Assembly (NCBI GenBank): GCA_023264995.1 | Contig: JAHFUR010000022.1 | Location: 1 to 64,000 of the forward strand | DNA from: Acidimicrobiia bacterium | GTDB taxonomy: Bacteria; Actinomycetota; Acidimicrobiia; Acidimicrobiales; AC-14 | Direction: 5' to 3' | DNA length: 64,000 nt | Shown here: one piece after another, positions 1 to 6,619 of the stretch | How the letters are laid out: each line of letters opens with the position of its first letter | Numbering within the stretch: the first letter of the stretch is position 1 | Translations under genes and position numbers: made by a program | The notes under the pieces: model-generated | What the model saw: only the letters and a program-made list of their open reading frames with translations | Database searches by the model: none | What the model was told of the DNA's origin: nothing

Positions 1-1
1 G

Positions 2-622
2 GGCTCGGCGGCCCCGGCGGCCCCGGCGGCCGCCAAGCCCCGGTCAGCGGTCGTCCCGGTGACACTGAGCCTCCTGGCCGTCCTGGCCGGCGGGCTCGCG
101 CTCGCCGGCGTCTCGGCCACCACCGGCCTGGCCCTGGCCCTGCTCCTCACCGGCGGGGCGCTGGTGGTCGGCGCCTGGCGGGGCCGGGCCCGGTGGCTCA
201 TCCCCATCGGCCTCGTGCTCGCCCTGGCCCTGGCCGCGGCCTCGGTGATCGACGTGCCGGTGCGGGGCGGCGCCGGCGACGTCGCCTACCGGCCGGCGTC
301 GCTCGACGAGGTCAGCTCGCCCTACCGGCTCGCCGCCGGCGACCTCACCGTCGACCTGAGCGCCGTCGACCTGCGCGGTGAGACGCTCACCATCGTGGCC
401 TCGGTGGCCGCCGGGCACATCGCCATCGTCCTCCCCGACGGCGTGGCCGCCGAGATCGACGCCCACGTGGGCGCCGGCAACCTGCTCCTCCTCGGGCGCC
501 AGTCCGACGGGCTGGACATCCGGCGCTCGGTTGTCGAACCCGGCCGCGAGGGCGCCGGCCGCCTGATCGTGCGGGCCAAGGCCGGCGTCGGCGAAGTGGA
601 GGTGCGCCGTGCCTTCGCATGA
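2..622 (+). CDS. LiaF/PspC-type membrane protein, 5' truncated by window edge
   Basis: The frame is open back to the first base, so the true start lies outside the window. The visible 206 residues begin with an Ala/Pro-rich linker, followed by two or three hydrophobic segments (about residues 20-80) and a C-terminal soluble region with the small-residue pattern of the LiaF/DUF2154 cell-envelope stress domain (for example IVLPDGVAAEIDAHVGAGN). Family members sense or modulate membrane damage. The assignment rests on the shape of the C-terminal domain; any N-terminal PspC domain is not visible. The gene overlaps the next small membrane gene by 14 bases, so the two are probably co-translated. 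Confidence 0.6.
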   Translation, partial: GSAAPAAPAAAKPRSAVVPVTLSLLAVLAGGLALAGVSATTGLALALLLTGGALVVGAWRGRARWLIPIGLVLALALAAASVIDVPVRGGAGDVAYRPASLDEVSSPYRLAAGDLTVDLSAVDLRGETLTIVASVAAGHIAIVLPDGVAAEIDAHVGAGNLLLLGRQSDGLDIRRSVVEPGREGAGRLIVRAKAGVGEVEVRRAFA

Positions 623-800
623 CCTCGACGTGGTCTCGTTGATGGCCGGGGCCGGCTTCGCCGGCCTCGGCGCCGTGTCGCTCCTCAGCGGCGGCGCCGG
701 CCTGGCCGCCCGCTGGACCTGGCCGGTCCTGCTGATCCTCGTCGGCGTCGTCGGCCTGCTGGCCAGCCGGCGGGCCACGAGGCGGGGGCCCAACCGGTAG
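609..800 (+). CDS. Small two-helix membrane protein
   Basis: A 63-residue protein read from GTG, starting inside the end of the LiaF-like gene. It has two hydrophobic stretches (about residues 9-30 and 36-53) and a basic C-terminal tail (SRRATRRGPNR), giving an expected hairpin topology with a cytoplasmic tail. Small two-helix proteins of this kind often accompany LiaF/PspC-like genes and resemble the LiaF TM domain on its own. No enzymatic motif is visible and the function is unknown. The overlap with the upstream gene supports translation. Confidence 0.55.
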   Translation: MPSHDLDVVSLMAGAGFAGLGAVSLLSGGAGLAARWTWPVLLILVGVVGLLASRRATRRGPNR

Positions 801-981
801 CCGGCCGCGGCGGGTGCGCCCCGACGCCGTAACGCCGTGCCGCCAGGCGAGACTGTTCCTCGATTGGTTTCTCGCACCTGCGATCACGGAAGGTACTGAC
901 CATGCTCACCCTCCATCTCTGGCTGTCCCCCGTCCGCAACCTCACATGGGTTGCCGCCTCGTTCGGGCACCGGTAGAGGAG

Positions 982-2214
982 ATGCCCGCGCCCACGCGGT
1001 CACTCACCACTGTCGCTGTCCACGACCACGTCCGCCGCCACTGCTTCACCCCCGGGGACCAGTCCGGCCAGGTCGGCGTCGAGCTCGAGCTGCTGACGAT
1101 GGCTGCCGGCGACACCGATCGCCGGCCCTCGGCCTCCCAACTGTCAGGCGTCGTCACCGGCCCACCGCTCCCCGAGCACGGACGTCTCACCATCGAGCCG
1201 GGTGGGCAGATCGAGCTGAGCAGCCTGCCCCGGCCCGGCCCGAGGGCGGCCATCGACGCCACCGCTGCCGACCTCGTTGCCCTCCGGTCCCGCCTCGAGG
1301 CCGCCGGTCTGGCCACGACCGCCCTCGGGCTCGACCCGGCCCGGGGCGCCGAGCGGGTGGTGCACAACCCCCGTTACGACGCCATGGAGGCCTACTTCGA
1401 GGGCGACGGCGGGGCCGGCGCCACCATGATGTGCAATACCGCGTCGGTGCAGGTCAATCTCGACCTGGGCGACCCCGCGGGGCTGGCCCGCCGCTGGCGC
1501 CTGGCCCACGCCCTCGGCCCGGTGCTGGTTGCCGCCTTCGCCAACTCTCCCCTGGCCGGCGGCTCGCCCACCGGCGCCCGATCGTCCCGCCAGCAAATCT
1601 GGTCGGTGCTCGACCCCAGCCGGTCGGCGCCGGCGACGTTGCCGCTGTCGCCCGCCGACGCCTGGGCCCGGTACGCACTGGACGCCCAGGTAATGCTTCT
1701 ACGCGTCGGGCCCGACACGTTCGCGCCGGCGCGGCGCCCGCTCTCCTTCGCACGGTGGATGGCCGACGGGCACGAGGTCGGCTACCCCACGCTGGATGAC
1801 TTCGTGTACCACCTGACCACGCTGTTCCCGCCAGTGCGACCGAAGGGCTGGCTCGAGCTACGCATGATCGACTCACTCCCCGACCCCTGGTGGCAGGTGG
1901 CGGTGGCGGTGACAACCGCGCTGATGGACGACCCCGAGGCCTTCGCCCTGGCCGAGCGCGCCTGCCGCCCGGTCGCCGGCCGCTGGGCTGACGCCGCGGT
2001 GCACGGCCTCGGCCATCCCGACCTGGCCTCCGCCGCACGCACGTGTTTCAGCGCGGCGATCAACGGGTTACCCCGGTTGGGTGTCGGGCCCCGTCACGTC
2101 GACCTCGTGGTCGAGTTCGCCGACCGCTACGTCGACCGGGGCCGCTGCCCGGCCGACGACGTGCTCGACCTCTGGCACGCCGGCGCCCGCGATCTGGCCG
2201 GCGCCGGTCGGTAA
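982..2214 (+). CDS. egtA: Glutamate-cysteine ligase, EgtA type
   Basis: Predicted ATP-dependent ligase joining glutamate and cysteine to gamma-glutamylcysteine, the first dedicated step toward ergothioneine in actinobacteria. About 410 residues, as usual for EgtA/GCS2-like ligases. Visible hallmarks are the substrate-loop start GVELELLTM, a Glu-rich first half (IEPGGQIELSS), MMCNTASVQVNLDLG in the middle and LRMIDSLPDPWWQVAV near the C-terminus. The reading frame extends upstream; ATG 982 was chosen because homology begins just after it, but ATG 946 is possible. No egtB, egtC or egtD is present in the window, so the partner genes must be elsewhere or the product serves another thiol pathway. 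Confidence 0.85.
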   Translation: MPAPTRSLTTVAVHDHVRRHCFTPGDQSGQVGVELELLTMAAGDTDRRPSASQLSGVVTGPPLPEHGRLTIEPGGQIELSSLPRPGPRAAIDATAADLVALRSRLEAAGLATTALGLDPARGAERVVHNPRYDAMEAYFEGDGGAGATMMCNTASVQVNLDLGDPAGLARRWRLAHALGPVLVAAFANSPLAGGSPTGARSSRQQIWSVLDPSRSAPATLPLSPADAWARYALDAQVMLLRVGPDTFAPARRPLSFARWMADGHEVGYPTLDDFVYHLTTLFPPVRPKGWLELRMIDSLPDPWWQVAVAVTTALMDDPEAFALAERACRPVAGRWADAAVHGLGHPDLASAARTCFSAAINGLPRLGVGPRHVDLVVEFADRYVDRGRCPADDVLDLWHAGARDLAGAGR

Positions 2215-2292
2215 GGCGATACAGAGCGCGCCCGCAGCGACCTCGCTCATGACGGCGCCGACGATCGCCCCGGTCAAATGCGGCCCATCGAC

Positions 2293-3585
2293 TCAGGACC
2301 GGAGGACGGGTGCCTTGGTCTCGGCCAGCCGATCGAGGAGCGACGCGGCCTCCGCTGGCGCGTTCTTGGCGGACAACTCGGCTTGGATGCGCCGGGCGCG
2401 CTCACGGTATGTCGGGTCGGCCAGGACCTTGCGGACGGCGTCGCCCACCTGCTCGGGCGACGGCGTGGCCGTCTTCAGGTCGATCCCGCACCCGCTATAG
2501 GTGATGCGGTTGCCGATCTCGGCCTTGTCCTCGGTCTTGCCGCCGGCGACGATGGGGATGCCGTTCGACAGGGCGAACTGCACGCCCCCGAACCCGCCGT
2601 TGGTCACGTAGACGTCGACCATCGGCATCAGCGGCTTGAACGGCACGAAGCGTTCGACCCTGGCATTGGTTGGCACCGTGCCCAGGCCCAGCGCGGCCGG
2701 ATCGGCCACCCCCGCTGCGATCACCAGCACGTCGTCCCCGGCCAGGCCCCGGAGCGTCGGTGCGACCAGCTCGTCGGCCTTGGTGGCCACGGTTCCCTGG
2801 GTGACCAGCACCACAGGCCGCTCCTTGGCGGTGACCTCGGGCCACCACGGCGGGGTGGTGAAGTCGTCGGGCGCGTCGGGCAACAGCGCTCCGATGTAGT
2901 GGAGCTGGGGCGGCAGGTCCGCCCGGCGGTACTCGAACGCCTCGACGGTCGGCTGCAGGTACAGGTAGTCCGAAACAAGGGGGCCCTCGAACTTCCGGGG
3001 GTTGACCCCGAGGCTGCGGCACTGCCGGCCGATCTCGTCGGACACCTTCTTGAAGATCACGTTCGGGGCGAGGAACTCCAGGGCGCGAACCCGCGCCCGC
3101 CCGAACAGCGAGTCGTTGGGGAGCAGGGCCAGCCCGAACGGGGCGACGTCGCCACCGCTGACCCCCAGGCAGGTGATGTTGTAGACGGCATTCGGCGGGC
3201 CGCCCCGCTCGTGAAGCGTGAACGGGGCGAACACCGACGGGTCGCCCACCGTGACGTCGACGGGGCGCTGCGCGACCGCGGCCTCCAAGTCACGGTGCTG
3301 GCCCTCGATCTGCTTGGCGAAGAGGTGCAGGAAGTCGAACTTGATCTGGCCGAGGCCCTTGAGCTTCGACCGTCCGGGGAAGGCCGCGTCGTAGTCGGCG
3401 TCGTCATAGTCGTATGCCTGCTGGTACGGCACGAACTCGGCGCCGGTGGCCTCCACCTTGGCGCGGAACTTCTCGCCGGTGTACCAGCGGACATCGTGGC
3501 CGCGTTCGACCAGCGTGCGCACGATGGAGAGCGCGGGCACGACGTGGCCGGTGATGGGTTGGGTGGCGAACAGGAAGGCGCTCAT
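2293..3585 (-). CDS. GT1-family (MGT-type) glycosyltransferase
   Basis: A 430-residue glycosyltransferase of the UDP-glucosyl/macrolide (GT-B fold) family. The N-terminus FATQPITGHVVPALSIVRTL is the typical acceptor-domain start with the conserved His. The C-terminal nucleotide-sugar domain contains VLVTQGTVATK, PFKPLMPMVDVYVTNGGFGG and GIPIVAGGKTEDK, matching the PSPG-like donor-binding region. Expected to transfer a sugar from a nucleotide donor to a small lipophilic acceptor in the cytoplasm. The acceptor cannot be read from sequence. The start codon overlaps the stop of a short upstream reading frame (ATGA), so it may originally have been second in an operon. It converges on egtA. Confidence 0.85.
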   Translation of the reverse strand: MSAFLFATQPITGHVVPALSIVRTLVERGHDVRWYTGEKFRAKVEATGAEFVPYQQAYDYDDADYDAAFPGRSKLKGLGQIKFDFLHLFAKQIEGQHRDLEAAVAQRPVDVTVGDPSVFAPFTLHERGGPPNAVYNITCLGVSGGDVAPFGLALLPNDSLFGRARVRALEFLAPNVIFKKVSDEIGRQCRSLGVNPRKFEGPLVSDYLYLQPTVEAFEYRRADLPPQLHYIGALLPDAPDDFTTPPWWPEVTAKERPVVLVTQGTVATKADELVAPTLRGLAGDDVLVIAAGVADPAALGLGTVPTNARVERFVPFKPLMPMVDVYVTNGGFGGVQFALSNGIPIVAGGKTEDKAEIGNRITYSGCGIDLKTATPSPEQVGDAVRKVLADPTYRERARRIQAELSAKNAPAEAASLLDRLAETKAPVLRS

Positions 3586-3740
3586 CGGGCGCCAATGTAG
3601 GGCCCGGAGCCGTCCGGCGCGCCGGGGAACGGGCTGAGCTCTACCGGCGCAACTCGTTGGTCCAGCGCGGTCAGGCCCGCCTCGTTCTCGAGTGCCCAGA
3701 AGATCGCCGATCCGGCCAGCTTCGAGCCGCGTGCGATCGA
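3582..3740 (-). pseudogene. 3' fragment of an unknown gene upstream of the glycosyltransferase
   Basis: This frame ends with TGA overlapping the ATG of the glycosyltransferase. Its codons look like real coding sequence, with strong GC3 bias, and read ASIARGSKLAGSAIFWALEN followed by about 30 more residues up to GPYIGAR. Upstream the frame loses coding character and no start with a ribosome-binding site is seen, so I read it as the surviving tail of a truncated gene. The adjoining TA patch (from 3787) may have replaced its 5' part. The product is unrecognised. Confidence 0.35.
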
Positions 3741-3786
3741 CGCCGGCGCTCCCGCGGGACGCGGATCTCTTCGGCCGCCTCGCAGG

Positions 3787-4173
3787 TCAGCCCGCCAGCC
3801 AGCGGAGACCCTCGGCGATTTCCTCGACCGTGCGGGTGCCAGCGGCGATGGCGACAACGAACCCGTAGACGTCGTCGTTGGACGCCCGATGGGTGGCAAC
3901 CCCGTTGAGCTCCAGGAACACCGCCGTGGACAGCCAGCCGAGACGCTTGTTCCCGTCGATCAGCGGGTGGTTCTTGACGACCGACTGCAGGAGCGCCGCC
4001 GCCTTGGTCCAGATGTTGAGATAGGCGTCCTCCCCGAACACCGTCGTCTGGGGCCGGGCCGCCGCCGAGCCGAGGAGGCCCATGTCGCGGATCGGGGGCG
4101 GGTTGCCGAGGAGCAGCCGAGCCAGGTCGACGAGGTCCTCGACGTCGAGGTACTCGACCTCGGCGTCACTCAC
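3787..4173 (-). CDS. doc: Doc-type Fic-domain toxin
   Basis: A 128-residue single-domain Doc toxin. The Fic core motif reads NHPLIDGNKRLGW (consensus HxFxDxNKR), with the catalytic His and the Lys of the Doc variant. Doc toxins phosphorylate elongation factor EF-Tu and stop translation until neutralised by the antitoxin. The start is GTG at 4173, overlapping the antitoxin stop by 8 bases (GTGAGTGA). Longer in-frame readings overlap the antitoxin completely and give no homology. A second, clearly different Doc/RHH pair lies at 31050-31648. No inactivating change is visible. Confidence 0.85.
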   Translation of the reverse strand: MSDAEVEYLDVEDLVDLARLLLGNPPPIRDMGLLGSAAARPQTTVFGEDAYLNIWTKAAALLQSVVKNHPLIDGNKRLGWLSTAVFLELNGVATHRASNDDVYGFVVAIAAGTRTVEEIAEGLRWLAG

Positions 4174-4369
4174 CGAGGCGCCGGAGGGCCTCGGCATGCA
4201 CGTCCATGACCCGTCTCGCCGCGTCCGACACCCGGTCGCGGTGGCGGCCGTGGACGACGTACTCACGCACCGCCCGGCGCGCCGCCTCCTGCATGGAGAT
4301 GCCCTCGGCCTCGGCGCGTTCGCGGAGCGCGGCCTGCTCATCTTCGGTAAGGCGCAGCGTCATGGCCAT
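4166..4369 (-). CDS. Ribbon-helix-helix antitoxin of the Doc pair
   Basis: A 67-residue protein with the CopG/Arc ribbon-helix-helix pattern MAMTLRLTEDEQAALRERA at the N-terminus (beta strand for DNA binding, then two helices). The C-terminal half (residues 45-67) should bind and cap the Doc toxin encoded immediately downstream. Translation is coupled by an 8-base overlap. The -10-like TACCGT lies exactly six bases before the ATG and no Shine-Dalgarno is present, so the message is probably leaderless. A perfect 9+9 palindrome (4377-4395) overlaps that -10, consistent with autorepression by the antitoxin or complex. Confidence 0.8.
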   Translation of the reverse strand: MAMTLRLTEDEQAALRERAEAEGISMQEAARRAVREYVVHGRHRDRVSDAARRVMDVHAEALRRLGE

Positions 4370-4375
4370 CGGGCT

Positions 4376-4395
4376 ACGGTATCAGTCTGATACCG
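4376..4395 (-). promoter_or_regulatory. Promoter and palindromic operator of the Doc/RHH operon
   Basis: CGGTATCAG-T-CTGATACCG is a perfect inverted repeat of 9-base arms around one base (4377-4395). On the minus strand its distal arm forms the -10 TACCGT (4381-4376), followed by six bases and then the antitoxin ATG. The arrangement predicts repression by the RHH antitoxin bound over the promoter. Confidence 0.65.
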
Positions 4396-4548
4396 CCCCA
4401 CCCGCTCCATTTCGGCCGGCGTGCACGCCGAGCACCAGGGACCCGGGCGACCATCGCCTCAGCCTTTGGCGCGGCGCGAGTGCCGAAACACGCCCGCGCC
4501 TCTGCCACGTCGACTTGCGATTGGGTGACAGTGGGATACTTTGAAGTC

Positions 4549-4974
4549 GTGACCGCGCCCAAGTCCGTCCAACGCTCATTCCGGCTGTCCGGCCGTACCG
4601 CCGAGCTGCTTGACGAGGCGGCCGTCAGTACCGGCGAGACCCGCAACGCCTTGGCTGATCGGCTGCTCGGGGAGGCCGTTCGCGTCGAGCGCCACCCGCT
4701 CATTCGCTTCGACGCCGGCGCCGCCGGTCGGCGCCAACCTCGGGTGGTCGGCACCCGCCTCGATGTCCATCAGGTGGTGGCGACGCTGCGGGCCAACGAC
4801 GCCGATGTAGATGCGACGGCCGAATATCTTGGGATTGACCCACGCCTGGTGCGGGCCGCGCTGGACTACTACGCGGAGTTCACCGACGAGGTCGACGCCG
4901 ACGCCGCCGAGGCCGACCGCGTCGCCGAAACGGAGCGAGCGCGCTGGGAGAGCGTGCAGCACGCGCTCCGTTGA
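4549..4974 (+). CDS. DUF433-type antitoxin with RHH-like N-terminus
   Basis: About 141 residues from GTG 4549. The N-terminal part SFRLSGRTAELLDEAA resembles a ribbon-helix-helix DNA-binding segment. The C-terminal part, VVGTRLDVHQVVATLRAND and IDPRLVRAALDYYAEF, is the DUF433 (VapB-like) winged-helix signature. Such proteins are antitoxins for DUF5615/PIN-like toxins, and exactly such a gene follows with a TTGA overlap. The start is supported by -10 TACTTT (4537-4542) six bases before GTG, giving a probable leaderless mRNA. The in-frame ATG at 4480 would add residues with no similarity. Confidence 0.75.
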   Translation: MTAPKSVQRSFRLSGRTAELLDEAAVSTGETRNALADRLLGEAVRVERHPLIRFDAGAAGRRQPRVVGTRLDVHQVVATLRANDADVDATAEYLGIDPRLVRAALDYYAEFTDEVDADAAEADRVAETERARWESVQHALR

Positions 4975-5327
4975 GGCTTGCTCTCGACAATCACTACTCG
5001 CCCAACATTGCCGTGCGACTACGAGAGGCCGGTCACGACGCCGTCGCCGCCGTCGAACGGGGTTGGGAGCGCGAAGACGACGAGCGAATCCTCGCCATCT
5101 GTTCCGACGAGGCGCGGGCCCTCATGACCAACGACGTGGCCGACTTCACGGCGATCTACCGACGCTGGGCCGCCGACGGCCGAGCGCACTCAGGCCTCAT
5201 CTTCACCGCGGATGCCAGCATGCCCCGAAGTCGAGCCACTATCGGCCGCTTCGTCGGGGCGCTCGATACTCTCCTGAAGCTCCACCCCGGCGACGATGCC
5301 CTGAAGGACCGGGTGCACTGGCTCTAG
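4971..5327 (+). CDS. DUF5615 PIN-like toxin
   Basis: A 118-residue protein starting LALDNHYSPNIAVRLREAGH, the usual beginning of DUF5615 (Mut7-C-like) PIN-fold proteins with an early catalytic Asp (D5). Further acidic residues are seen in EREDDERILAICSDEARALMTNDVADF, where the central TNDVADF carries the second acidic site. These are predicted Mg-dependent RNases acting as VapC-like toxins. The start is TTG 4971, overlapping the antitoxin stop TGA, so translation depends on the antitoxin gene. Length and motif order are complete. Confidence 0.75.
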   Translation: MRLALDNHYSPNIAVRLREAGHDAVAAVERGWEREDDERILAICSDEARALMTNDVADFTAIYRRWAADGRAHSGLIFTADASMPRSRATIGRFVGALDTLLKLHPGDDALKDRVHWL

Positions 5328-5384
5328 CGTTCGGATCGACCGGGATCGGCGGCGTGGCCCGCCCCCGCCGTCGGCCCGGACGGG

Positions 5385-5448
5385 GTCAAGGGTGGGCGCA
5401 GCCGAGCGAGAAGCGGAGCGCCAGCGGAGCCCCGTAGCGGCCCTTGAC
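5385..5448. other. Structured GC-rich leader with 8-bp terminal inverted repeat
   Basis: GTCAAGGG (5385-5392) and CCCTTGAC (5441-5448) are perfect inverted arms around a 48-base, purine-rich, self-complementary centre. The same arms at the same spacing occur at 30368-30375 and 30424-30431, although the bases between have diverged. This could be a structured RNA, a REP-like element or a recombination target. No reading frame explains it. Confidence 0.5.
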
Positions 5449-5527
5449 GCCGTCGTTAGGAGCGATGGCACGCCTCGGCCTCCGCCGCCCCGTGCGAGAG
5501 ATCCTCATGGCTGCAAATACTGGCAAC

Positions 5528-5836
5528 GTGGACTTGGCTCCGGGAGTCACGATTGACGACGACGTCCTGGCGACGTTCTGTCGCACCAACGGGGTGCGGC
5601 GCCTTGGCCTGTTCGGCTCCGCGCTTCGAGGAGAGTTCCGACCCGACAGCGACATCGACCTGCTCGTGGAGTTCGAGCCGGGCCGCATTCCTGGGCTCTT
5701 GCATCTCGCCGCGCTCGAACTGGAACTGGCCGAGCTACTCGAGCGAGAGGTCGACCTCCGCACCGCAGCCGACCTGAGCCGGCTCTTCCGCGACGAGGTC
5801 TCGTCCAGCGCTCGCGTCCTGTATGACGCCGCCTGA
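5528..5836 (+). CDS. Minimal nucleotidyltransferase (MntA-like antitoxin), copy 1
   Basis: A 102-residue protein with the minimal nucleotidyltransferase core GSALRGEF and [10 protein letters not shown], i.e. the GSx10DxD active site of MNT proteins. Such proteins are antitoxins that AMPylate a HEPN-domain RNase toxin. The expected HEPN gene follows immediately but is broken. GTG 5528 is preferred over ATG 5507 because AATACT sits six bases upstream and the same GTG is kept in copy 2. All catalytic residues are present, so the enzyme may be active even though its partner is lost. Confidence 0.7.
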   Translation: MDLAPGVTIDDDVLATFCRTNGVRRLGLFGSALRGEFRPDSDIDLLVEFEPGRIPGLLHLAALELELAELLEREVDLRTAADLSRLFRDEVSSSARVLYDAA

Positions 5837-6079
5837 CGACCTCGTTCGGATCGCCCACCTCCGAGAAGCCGCCGAGAGGGCCCTCAGGTTCTGGTCGAGA
5901 TCGTCGGCGAGGCGGCCAAGCAGACCAGCGAGCCGACGCGCCATGCTCACCCGTCGGTGCCCTGGTCTGCTGCAGCCCGTACTCGCGACCGGCTCATTCA
6001 CCACTACTTCGCCATTGACCTCGACGTCCTCTGGGCGACGATCACGGAGGACCTGAAGATCAGCCGCTCGATGCGGTAG
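5823..6079 (+). pseudogene. Broken HEPN (DUF86) toxin partner of MNT copy 1
   Basis: The frame opens [20 protein letters not shown], a normal HEPN/DUF86 beginning, overlapping the MNT stop. At about 5889 the frame shifts. From 5891 another frame continues with LVEIVGEAAKQTSEP, then RDRLIHHYFAIDLDVLW and the stop at 6077-6079. That part holds the Rx4H RNase motif (RDRLIH) and the typical C-terminus. Compared with intact family members a central helix of roughly 30 residues is missing at the join. The toxin is therefore almost certainly dead. Confidence 0.7.
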
Positions 6080-6153
6080 CGCACTCTCCCCCGAATGACG
6101 CGTTCTGGCCGAGCTACGGGCCGAGCCAGCATGCCCGGCGGTCTCGTGAAGCC

Positions 6154-6212
6154 CCAGCACCTTTGTCTGCGCCCTCGGCAGGATTCGAACCTGCGACACA
6201 CGGTTTAGGAAA
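6154..6212. repeat. Left attachment repeat (truncated tRNA-Arg 3' end)
   Basis: 59 bases identical to 33826-33884. Bases 6170-6212 correspond to tRNA positions 73 down to 31 on the minus strand (anticodon stem/loop through acceptor), followed by 16 bases of 3' flank. The 5' half of the tRNA is absent, so this copy cannot fold into a tRNA. It marks where the original 3' end was displaced on integration, with crossover at or near the anticodon loop. Confidence 0.9.
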
Positions 6213-6576
6213 GGCCCTGGGCGGCGGTTTTCCACAGGTCCATCCGGTGCCCGGCGGACACATCCTCGCAGGTCAGAAGCAGTTTTGGCCGGTCCTGTGG
6301 ATAACGTTTTGCACAGGGTGGGCCATCCAGAACCGGGCTGTCCGCGGGCGAAAGATGGCCCATTAGATGGCCCACTTTCACATTTGCCCAAATGCGCCGG
6401 CGCCATTTGGCGAGCCGCGTTCGGCGGCGGTCGGCGGGCGCACTCACGGCGGAGAACGAGGTCCCGCGATGACCTCGTTTTACCAGAGGACGGATATGCC
6501 GAGCCGTCCTCGATCGGCCGCGTCAAGCGGCGATCGGCGCGACGGGCGCGGCCGCACGGCTCGCCGTCGACCCCCG
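6213..6576. other. Non-coding element end with DnaA-box-like sites, direct repeats and palindromes
   Basis: No credible gene is seen here. The region is less GC-rich than its surroundings and contains TTTTCCACA (6228-6236), a perfect DnaA box TTATCCACA on the minus strand (6296-6304) and TTTTGCACA (6307-6315). It also has two AGATGGCCCA direct repeats 12 bases apart (6353-6362, 6365-6374), the palindrome CATTTGCCCAAATG (6381-6394) and a further symmetric block to about 6412. It could be recombinase arm sites, a replication origin of the excised circle, or both. Confidence 0.5.
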
Positions 6577-6609
6577 CTCTCCTGTTCTATCCTGTCAGGA
6601 GAGAACAGG
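6577..6609 (+). promoter_or_regulatory. Overlapping inverted repeats, probable operator of the RES/Xre operon
   Basis: Two perfect 8-base inverted repeats interleave: CTCTCCTG (6577-6584) with CAGGAGAG (6596-6603), and CCTGTTCT (6581-6588) with AGAACAGG (6602-6609). They end at the Shine-Dalgarno AGGAGG that precedes ATG 6620. The HTH antitoxin is the obvious candidate binder. The choice between the two symmetric sites could act as a switch. Confidence 0.6.
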
Positions 6610-6619
6610 AGGAAGATCA

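Larger units (their letters stand above)
5355..5836 (+). repeat. 482-bp long direct repeat, copy 1 (hairpin cassette plus MNT gene)
   Basis: The segment aligns without net length change to 30338-30819 (constant offset 24983). Both copies contain a GC-rich structured leader and an MNT nucleotidyltransferase gene. Copy 1 is just outside the left att repeat of the integrative element; copy 2 is inside its right end. Divergence is spread along the whole length, so the duplication is not recent. Confidence 0.8.

Noticed and set aside
2278-3600. 440-codon plus-strand frame opposite the glycosyltransferase
   Set aside because: Composition is Arg/Gly/Asp-rich with no motif; it is the mirror of the GC3-biased GT1 gene, which has clear family signatures.
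4480-4548. Upstream part of the DUF433 antitoxin frame from ATG 4480
   Set aside because: No ribosome-binding site or similarity; TACTTT six bases before GTG 4549 points to a leaderless start there.
6170-6212. Second tRNA-Arg gene
   Set aside because: Only positions 31-73 are present, with no D-arm or 5' acceptor strand; it is the displaced att fragment.
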